Shown here piece after piece: positions 43,461 to 48,946 of a stretch of DNA of 48,946 nt. The position numbers and the translations under genes are program-made. The notes under the pieces are model-generated. The model was not told the origin of the DNA. It saw only the letters and a program-made list of their open reading frames with translations, and searched no databases. The stretch lies in assembly GCA_016931115.1 (NCBI GenBank), contig JAFGFM010000032.1, forward strand, positions 1 through 48,946, given 5' to 3'. Each line of letters begins with the position of its first letter. The first letter of the stretch is position 1. This DNA comes from Deltaproteobacteria bacterium (GTDB lineage: Bacteria; Desulfobacterota; DSM-4660; Desulfatiglandales; HGW-15).

Positions 43461-45485
43461 ATGAAAAAAATAATAATGTATCTGGTCTTGTTGATGTCTG
43501 TTTTGATAATGAATAACGCTATGGCGGCTGATAATATTACCGGAACATGGCAGGGTAAGCTGATACCGGCTCCCGGCAGTGAACTCATTATCCAGTTTAA
43601 AATAACCCAAAATACCGATGGCACCTATGCAGTTGTGCTGGATTCACCTGATCAGGGCGCCATAAAAAACATCCAGGCCAGTTCAGTTGTGTTCAGTGCT
43701 GGCAAGCTTAACCTCGATGTTAGTGAATTGAGCGGGGCTTATGAGGGAGTTCTTAAAAACGGTGCATTCGAGGGAAACTGGAAACAGGAAGGGACATCAA
43801 TCCCTTTAAACCTGAAACCATATGAAAAGCCTGTATTATCAAAAGCGGACTTGGAAAAACTTGCAGGCAGTTGGTATGGGCCTTTGAAAGTGCCGACAGG
43901 TGACCAGATATTGGCTTTTAGATTCGAGATCAAAGAAAATGGTGAGAATAAAACCTTTTTAGACATCCCTGATTCAGGTTCTAAAGATATACCGGTTTCT
44001 GATGTGGAATTGGCCAATGGCACCCTTATTCTGAAGATATCAGCAATACAGGCGGATTATAAAGGAAAATTTACCGGTGATACGATTGCTGGTGAGTTAA
44101 AAATTCAGGGGCAGTCTTTCCCTTTAACATTGAAAAAGGGAGAATATAAACCTCAGGTAGCCTTGAATCTTACCAAGGAGATTAAGGATAAGCTGTCAGG
44201 TGAGTGGCATGGACAACTGACAACACCAAGAGGTCTTACACATATGGCATTCAGATTTGAGATATCTGCAGAAGACGACTTTATGGGTTTTCTTGATATA
44301 CTGGATCAAAATATTAAGGGATTACCGATCAAAGAGGCGAGCTTTGCCGATGGCAAACTCTCCCTGAAGATAAAGATTGCGAATGCAGAATTTAAAGGAA
44401 CCCTTGCAAATGACATGATGACTGGCGAATGGATGCAGGCAGGACTGAGTAATATTCCATTATCAATGAAAAAGGGGCCGTATATACCTCCTGCATTCAC
44501 TTTGAATCTCTCTAAGGAGACAAAAGATCTTTTAACGGGCGAATGGCATGGACAGCGTAAGATGCCCAAAGGTTTTATTCATGTGTCATTCAGATTTGAA
44601 ACGAATGATAAGGGTGAGTTCCTGGGTTTTTATGATGTACTGGATCAGGGTGTAGCGGGGATACCAATCACAGAGGCTATTTTAAAAGATGGTGACTTTG
44701 TTCTTAAGATGCAAAAAGGCATTAATATAGAGTTCAAAGGGCAACTGGCAGGTGACAAGTTGACCGGACAGGTGACCCAGCAAGGGGTCATTGTTACATC
44801 TTTTTCCATGAAAAAAGGCAAGTATGTACCGCCTGTGTACAGCCTGGATATCCCAAAGGCTATAAAAGATCAATTATCAGGGGAATGGTACGGCGATATT
44901 AAGACACCAACATCAAACGCCACAGTGGTTTTTAATTTTAAAACCAATGATAAGGGTGAATTTTTAGGGAGCGAGGAAATCCCGGAACAAAAAATCAAGG
45001 GGATACTGGTCTCTGAAGCCAGTTTCACTGAAGGTAAGCTTGCTTTCACAGTTACTGATGTGGAGTATAAAGGACAAATAAAAGGCGATGAGTTTGCAGG
45101 AGAGATTAAACAATCAGCGGCTGACAGCAAACCAATACCATTTACACTTAAAAAGGGAAAGTATGTACCGCCGGACTACAGTTTAAATTTTCCCAAGGAT
45201 ATTGTTAACACCCTATCGGGAAGGTGGGACGGAAAACTTGGCAACACTAATGTGGTATTCAGGTTTGATAAAAATGAAAAAGGCAAATTGATGGGCTTTC
45301 TTGATTTCCCTGATTCAAAAATAAAGGACCTGCTGATTTCCGAAGGCAGCATGAACGAAGGAAAACTGGCCTTAAAAATAAAAATTGCAAATATAGAGTA
45401 TAAAGGAAAGTTATCAAAGGACAGCATTGAGGGCGAATGGTTACAGGGAGGGCAGAACATCCCATTAACAATGAAAAAGCAATAA
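43461..45485 (+). CDS. Exported protein of six lipocalin-like repeats
   Basis: 674 residues from ATG 43461, five bases after GGAGG. A signal peptide ends at MAAD. The mature chain is six tandem units of about 100 residues, each with G-x-W-x-G start (GTWQGKL, GEWHGQL, GEWYGDI), a middle F-D-PDQ/D-x-x-K-I segment (LDSPDQGAIK, LDILDQNIKG) and an end of the form G-E-W-x-Q-x-x-x-I-P-L-x-x-K-K. From memory, this beta-rich unit occurs singly before alpha/beta-hydrolases; here no enzyme domain is present. Between a MacB-type permease and a TolC-like gene, it may be a periplasmic ligand carrier or substrate. Confidence 0.8.
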   Translation: MKKIIMYLVLLMSVLIMNNAMAADNITGTWQGKLIPAPGSELIIQFKITQNTDGTYAVVLDSPDQGAIKNIQASSVVFSAGKLNLDVSELSGAYEGVLKNGAFEGNWKQEGTSIPLNLKPYEKPVLSKADLEKLAGSWYGPLKVPTGDQILAFRFEIKENGENKTFLDIPDSGSKDIPVSDVELANGTLILKISAIQADYKGKFTGDTIAGELKIQGQSFPLTLKKGEYKPQVALNLTKEIKDKLSGEWHGQLTTPRGLTHMAFRFEISAEDDFMGFLDILDQNIKGLPIKEASFADGKLSLKIKIANAEFKGTLANDMMTGEWMQAGLSNIPLSMKKGPYIPPAFTLNLSKETKDLLTGEWHGQRKMPKGFIHVSFRFETNDKGEFLGFYDVLDQGVAGIPITEAILKDGDFVLKMQKGINIEFKGQLAGDKLTGQVTQQGVIVTSFSMKKGKYVPPVYSLDIPKAIKDQLSGEWYGDIKTPTSNATVVFNFKTNDKGEFLGSEEIPEQKIKGILVSEASFTEGKLAFTVTDVEYKGQIKGDEFAGEIKQSAADSKPIPFTLKKGKYVPPDYSLNFPKDIVNTLSGRWDGKLGNTNVVFRFDKNEKGKLMGFLDFPDSKIKDLLISEGSMNEGKLALKIKIANIEYKGKLSKDSIEGEWLQGGQNIPLTMKKQ

Positions 45486-45495
45486 CCTTAAGCAT

Positions 45496-45531
45496 GAAGG
45501 GACAACAGGATGAGGTCAGCCTGGTCCCTTC
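45496..45531 (+). other. Hairpin after the repeat-protein gene
   Basis: GAAGGGAC pairs with GTCCCTTC, with an inner CAGG/CCTG extension. No U-run follows; AT-rich sequence leads to the TolC-like gene. It could lower read-through or protect the message. Confidence 0.4.
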
Positions 45532-45636
45532 GATATTAAATAAATTAATATTAAAAAATTCGTTGACCAAAATTTATAAAAACATTTTATCTGGAATTAG
45601 ATTTTTGATTTGAAAGGAAAAAGGAGGAAAAAATAA

Positions 45637-47283
45637 ATGAAACAAAAGAAGAGAGGGAATATCAGGTTTTTACCAGCTATCTTCATAAGCTGTATACTCC
45701 TGTTTAATGGCTGCACATATGTGGATAAGTTTAAAGAGATTAATTCTACCCCGGCTATCATGGTTATTCCTGCTGAAAAGGTGCAGCAGATAGATATGAT
45801 TGAGCTGAAAAAGGCCCCTGATGAGGCGATTGTAAAGCCGGAAACAGTAGAACCTGAAAAGGCAGAGTATACGCTTTCTCTTGAGGAGTGCCGAGCCCTT
45901 ACACTAGAAAATAATCTTGATTTGAAGGCAGAGCTCATTAACCCGACTATTGAAAAAGAAAACCTAAAACAGGCAGAGGCAAGCAAGTTCGAGGCTACAT
46001 TTACCGGGAACACAAGTTATAACAGAGATAATACCCCAACCGATTCACTTCTGGTAGGTTCCAGCAGTGAAAGAGTAAATATCAACCTTGGTGTAGATAT
46101 CCCCATCAGTACGGGCGGAACAGTCTCCTTTGATCTGGCCGATACCCTTAATAAGACCAATTCTACATGGGCAACCCTTAACCCTTCCTATAATTCAGGT
46201 CTTAGCGCCTCCATCAGTCAGCCCCTTTTAAAAAATGCAGGCCGCAGGGCATTTACCCATTCTATCCGCCTTGCCCAGTATAACAGCAGCATGACCGATC
46301 TGAGTACAAAGCTTGCTGCCATGCGTATAATAGCCAATGCAGACAGGGCATACTGGAGTCTTTATTCAGCCAGAAAAATGCTTGATGTAAGAAAACAGCA
46401 GTATGACCTTGCAAAGGCCACTCTTGAGGAGACAGAACGTTTTGTTGAGGTGGGTGTAAAACCCAGGATAGAGATAATAAGGACCAAGAGAGACCTTGCA
46501 GACAAACTTACAGCAATTATAGATGCAGAAAATAATGTCAGGGAAAGGGAGAGGGATCTTAAACGCATGCTCAATAAAAAAGGGCTTGGCATGGAGACAA
46601 AGACTGTCCTGATCCCATCTTCTCTGCCCGATCCTGTTCGTTATGAGCTTGACAGAAACAGGATGGTGGAAAATGCGCTCCTTAACAGGATGGATCTTCT
46701 TGAACTTGAGCTTCAGCTTGAAATGGACAGCATGACTATCGAGTATAACCGCAATCAGACGCTTCCTGACCTGTCATTTGAATACAGATATAATATTGAT
46801 GGCCTGGGCGCTGACAGGGGCGATTCATATGACATGCTCGCAGATAATGATTATCATGATCACCAGGTTGGCATACGTATGAATATACCTATTGGTAATA
46901 AAAGGGCCAAGAGTGAACTCAGGAAGTCCATTTATCAGCGTGCAAAGCACCTTTCTTCAAAAGAGAGTAAAGAGGCTGAGATCAGGAACGATGTCTTGAA
47001 TAATATAGACAAGGTAGAGGCAAAATGGCAGAGCATACTGGCAAGCAGGCAGAGTACAATACTCTCTGATGAACAGTACAGGGCGGAAAAACGGCAGTAT
47101 GAACTGGGGCTTGTGAGTTCAAGGGAGGTCATGGATGCCCAGACCAACCTTGCAGCGGCCCAGAGCGCAGAGATTACCTCTTTAACAGATTATCAGACCG
47201 CCCTTATAGACCTTGCCTATGCAACAGGCACGCTCCTTGGGGCAGCCAAGGTAGAGTGGGCACCTGTTGTGCCAGTGGAATAG
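45637..47283 (+). CDS. TolC-family outer-membrane efflux factor (lipoprotein)
   Basis: 548 residues. AAGGAGG precedes the ATG; the signal peptide ends at NGC, a tolerable lipobox, as in OprM-like factors. Two OEP repeats follow: LSLEECRALTLENNLDLKAE begins the first; the second carries LRKSIYQRAKHLSSKESKEA and ends with YETALIDLAYATG-like sequence (DYQTALIDLAYATG). The trimer would form the outer-membrane channel for the adaptors upstream. Being the only outer-membrane factor in the cluster, it may serve both the RND and the MacAB-like modules. Confidence 0.9.
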   Translation: MKQKKRGNIRFLPAIFISCILLFNGCTYVDKFKEINSTPAIMVIPAEKVQQIDMIELKKAPDEAIVKPETVEPEKAEYTLSLEECRALTLENNLDLKAELINPTIEKENLKQAEASKFEATFTGNTSYNRDNTPTDSLLVGSSSERVNINLGVDIPISTGGTVSFDLADTLNKTNSTWATLNPSYNSGLSASISQPLLKNAGRRAFTHSIRLAQYNSSMTDLSTKLAAMRIIANADRAYWSLYSARKMLDVRKQQYDLAKATLEETERFVEVGVKPRIEIIRTKRDLADKLTAIIDAENNVRERERDLKRMLNKKGLGMETKTVLIPSSLPDPVRYELDRNRMVENALLNRMDLLELELQLEMDSMTIEYNRNQTLPDLSFEYRYNIDGLGADRGDSYDMLADNDYHDHQVGIRMNIPIGNKRAKSELRKSIYQRAKHLSSKESKEAEIRNDVLNNIDKVEAKWQSILASRQSTILSDEQYRAEKRQYELGLVSSREVMDAQTNLAAAQSAEITSLTDYQTALIDLAYATGTLLGAAKVEWAPVVPVE

Positions 47284-47970
47284 TCATTCAGATTGGTAAA
47301 TGTAGGGGCAGGCCTATGTGCCTGCCCGGCGATGGGGGGGGGGGCACCCCTCAAAACACCGGGCGGACACGCAGGTCCACCCCTACGGTGTTAACACTTA
47401 ATGGCAGAGATAAAATCGTTCCCTTTATGTCATCTCGATAGGTAACTGTAGGGGCACGCCGCAGCGTGCCCGTGAAGGCATACGGAGTCATCATATCAGC
47501 CTGGGTATTCTCCTCCGTCGCCAAAGCTATGGCGGGACAAGTGCAGCCATATACATGGTTTTATTATTGGTGGATTATACACCTCCCCGGAGAGACAAGG
47601 CATGCCTTGTCTCTACAGAAGCTCAGATCCGGTATCAATCCCAATGTTGTTGAGGAAAAATACGTTTCCATCTGTGTAGGGGCAGGCCTGCTGCTTGGCT
47701 CGACGAAGCCTTGGCGAAGGCGGCTGCCTGCCCTTTTATTAAGGTTTGCATCCCCAAAAACCGGGTGGACACTCAGGTCCACCCCTACGCAGGCATTCTA
47801 TACCATACCAGTAGGGGCACGCCGCAGCGTGCCCGCGGGCACAGTGCGCTGTGCCCCTTCTACAAAATATTCCTCCCTGAAATATAATCAAAATGCCATG
47901 TTGTTTTTTTCCCATAAATAGATTAATCAGAGAATGATTTCCATATATCTGATATGAAAGGAACCATATA
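47284..47970. repeat. Cluster of dispersed palindromic repeats, families P1, P3 and P4
   Basis: No gene. Family P3: GTAGGGGCA followed by inverted GGCAGGC/GCCTGCC or GCACGC/GCGTGC arms, at 47302-47328, 47448-47472, 47677-47733 and 47811-47863 (the last followed by a second hairpin). Family P4: GGGTGGAC/GTCCACCC-type hairpins ending CCCCTACG, at 47361-47386 and 47761-47789. A P1 copy lies at 47589-47616. A run of eleven G (47334-47344) follows the first. The elements alternate, suggesting repeated insertion at the same spot. Confidence 0.75.
47589..47616. repeat. 28-base palindrome, family P1, copy 3
   Basis: Same as 830-857 and 5762-5789 except that the second base is G instead of T, so the outermost pairs are imperfect while the 24-base core is intact. 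Confidence 0.8.
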
Positions 47971-48771
47971 TTGCCCATGACAGATGAAATATTAGTCCTT
48001 GAAAAATACCTTGAAAGAATAAATTACTCAGGCAGCACAAAGGCAACAGAAGAGACGCTCAGAAATCTGCATATCTGCCACACATTAAACGTGCCATTTG
48101 AAAACCTTGATGTTTTTTACAGCATGCCCCCGCTCCTTGATGAATTCTCTCTGTATAATAAGATAGTCCTTAACAGGCGCGGTGGTTACTGCTTTGAGAT
48201 GAACGGGATATTCTCTATTGTGCTTAAAAAAATGGGGTTCAGGGTTACCGATCTTTTAGCCAGGGTTACAATTGACGGGCTTAACTATACTGCAAGGACC
48301 CATCAGGTGTTGCTTGTTGAAACGGGCAATACCAGATGGCTCGCTGATGTAGGTTTTGGAAACGATGGTATCATTGCCCCACTTCTTCTGGATGATGAGA
48401 AAGGGCAGAAACAGTTTGCCCATGAGTACAGAGTGGTGAAAGAGAACAGATTTAATGGGTTTTTGCTCCAGAAAAGGGCTGGCGATATATTTAACAGCAT
48501 GTATGCCTTTACCATTGAAAGATGCTACCCGGATGATTTTGTGATGTCCAACCATTTTACCGCAACATTCCCCGGCTCATTCTTCAAGATGATGCGCATG
48601 TGCACCATGCCCACAAAGGATGGCCGCATCACCCTTACAGATACCCATTTCAAGGTGGTAAAAAATGGTGATATATCAGAAAAGGGGTTAAAAAATGGGG
48701 AGGAGTTCCAGAATTTTCTGAAACAACATTTCAGTCTTGATCTTGACCATGTAAAGACCGGAAAAGAATAA
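47971..48771 (+). CDS. Arylamine N-acetyltransferase (NAT family)
   Basis: 266 residues from TTG 47971, which is eight bases after AAAGGA; ATG 47977 is the alternative but is spaced about 14 bases from that site. The Cys-His-Asp triad is visible as Cys74 (RRGGYCFEMN), His111 (RTHQVLL) and Asp126 (LADVGFGN). NATs move acetyl or other acyl groups from CoA to arylamines, or serve as amide synthases in secondary metabolism. The length is typical. Its stop overlaps the start of the next gene (TAATG), so the two are co-transcribed. Confidence 0.92.
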   Translation: MPMTDEILVLEKYLERINYSGSTKATEETLRNLHICHTLNVPFENLDVFYSMPPLLDEFSLYNKIVLNRRGGYCFEMNGIFSIVLKKMGFRVTDLLARVTIDGLNYTARTHQVLLVETGNTRWLADVGFGNDGIIAPLLLDDEKGQKQFAHEYRVVKENRFNGFLLQKRAGDIFNSMYAFTIERCYPDDFVMSNHFTATFPGSFFKMMRMCTMPTKDGRITLTDTHFKVVKNGDISEKGLKNGEEFQNFLKQHFSLDLDHVKTGKE

Positions 48772-48946
48772 TGCTCCTCATTCATCCCCCTGTTGCCAAG
48801 CCCTGCGAGCCCCCTGCCGGCATTGCGCGGCTTGCTGCGGCAACAGATGATTATCCTGTATCTGTTATTGATGCTAATCTGGATTTTATCCTGCGTTCAA
48901 TCCATATGGAAATGAACACGGATGATACATGGACACGCAGGGCAAA
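48771..48946 (+). CDS. Start of a B12-binding/radical-SAM-type protein (partial)
   Basis: 58 codons up to the window edge. MLLIHPPVAKPCEPPAGIAR followed by LAAATDDYPVSVIDANLDF is the typical beginning of B12-binding-domain radical SAM proteins, which open with hydrophobic L-I-x-P-P and continue with A-x-L and V-x-V-I-D. The iron-sulfur motif would lie beyond the window. It starts within the stop codon of the NAT gene. The family assignment rests on the N-terminus only. Confidence 0.65.
   Translation, partial: MLLIHPPVAKPCEPPAGIARLAAATDDYPVSVIDANLDFILRSIHMEMNTDDTWTRRA

Noticed and set aside
47466-47921. A 151-codon open frame on the plus strand
   Set aside because: It is made of palindromic repeat elements and matches no family, so it is an accident of repeat composition.

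Overview
The window reads as chromosome of a Gram-negative, probably anaerobic bacterium, most likely a deltaproteobacterium (Desulfobacterota). This is inferred from a full-length futalosine-type menaquinone operon, an apparent selenoprotein, an outer-membrane biogenesis set (SurA-like chaperones, TolC, LolB-like lipoprotein), an RpoH-type sigma factor, and many dispersed palindromic repeats between genes. No tRNA, rRNA, CRISPR array or insertion sequence was seen.

Layout. 1-2802 (minus strand): the 5' part of an exported UGSC-like selenoprotein with an in-frame TGA, a short-chain dehydrogenase, and a membrane-anchored spermidine-synthase-like protein. 2875-10887 (plus): mqnL, mqnP, mqnM, mqnE, mqnA, mqnC, mqnD and mqnB, interrupted between mqnA and mqnC by a small GIY-YIG nuclease gene flanked by inverted palindromic repeats. 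10967-13854 (plus): a BlaI/BlaR1-type regulatory operon with a clear promoter-operator, whose first gene is a lipoprotein sharing a domain with the periplasmic part of the membrane protease. 13855-15961: a decayed stretch with a broken AlkD-like gene, a DUF2914 protein, a strong hairpin, an orphan ribbon-helix-helix antitoxin-like gene and a frameshifted exported protein. 16073-23996 (minus): an envelope/stress operon in the order parvulin lipoprotein, SurA-like chaperone, RodZ-like protein, tyrS, rpoH, TPR protein, LolB-like lipoprotein. 24480-47283 (plus): a transporter supercluster. 47284-47970: a dense patch of dispersed palindromes. 47971-48946: arylamine N-acetyltransferase and the start of a radical-SAM-type protein.

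The supercluster is the most unusual part. It runs: ABC ATPase; 1145-residue ABC-2 permease with a degenerate M1-peptidase-like periplasmic domain and a golvesin-like C-terminus; RND adaptor lipoprotein; RND permease; a 1587-residue protein in which a complete RND permease is fused through about six extra membrane segments to a complete ABC ATPase domain; a small ABC-2 permease; a second adaptor; a MacB/LolD-type ATPase and its FtsX-type permease; an exported protein made of six lipocalin-like repeats; and a TolC-type outer-membrane factor. In one polypeptide the fusion joins a normally proton-driven transporter to an ATP-driven motor, and its RND half lacks several charged residues of the usual proton relay. 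A hybrid RND-ABC export machine is a reasonable inference, but its substrate cannot be read from the sequence.
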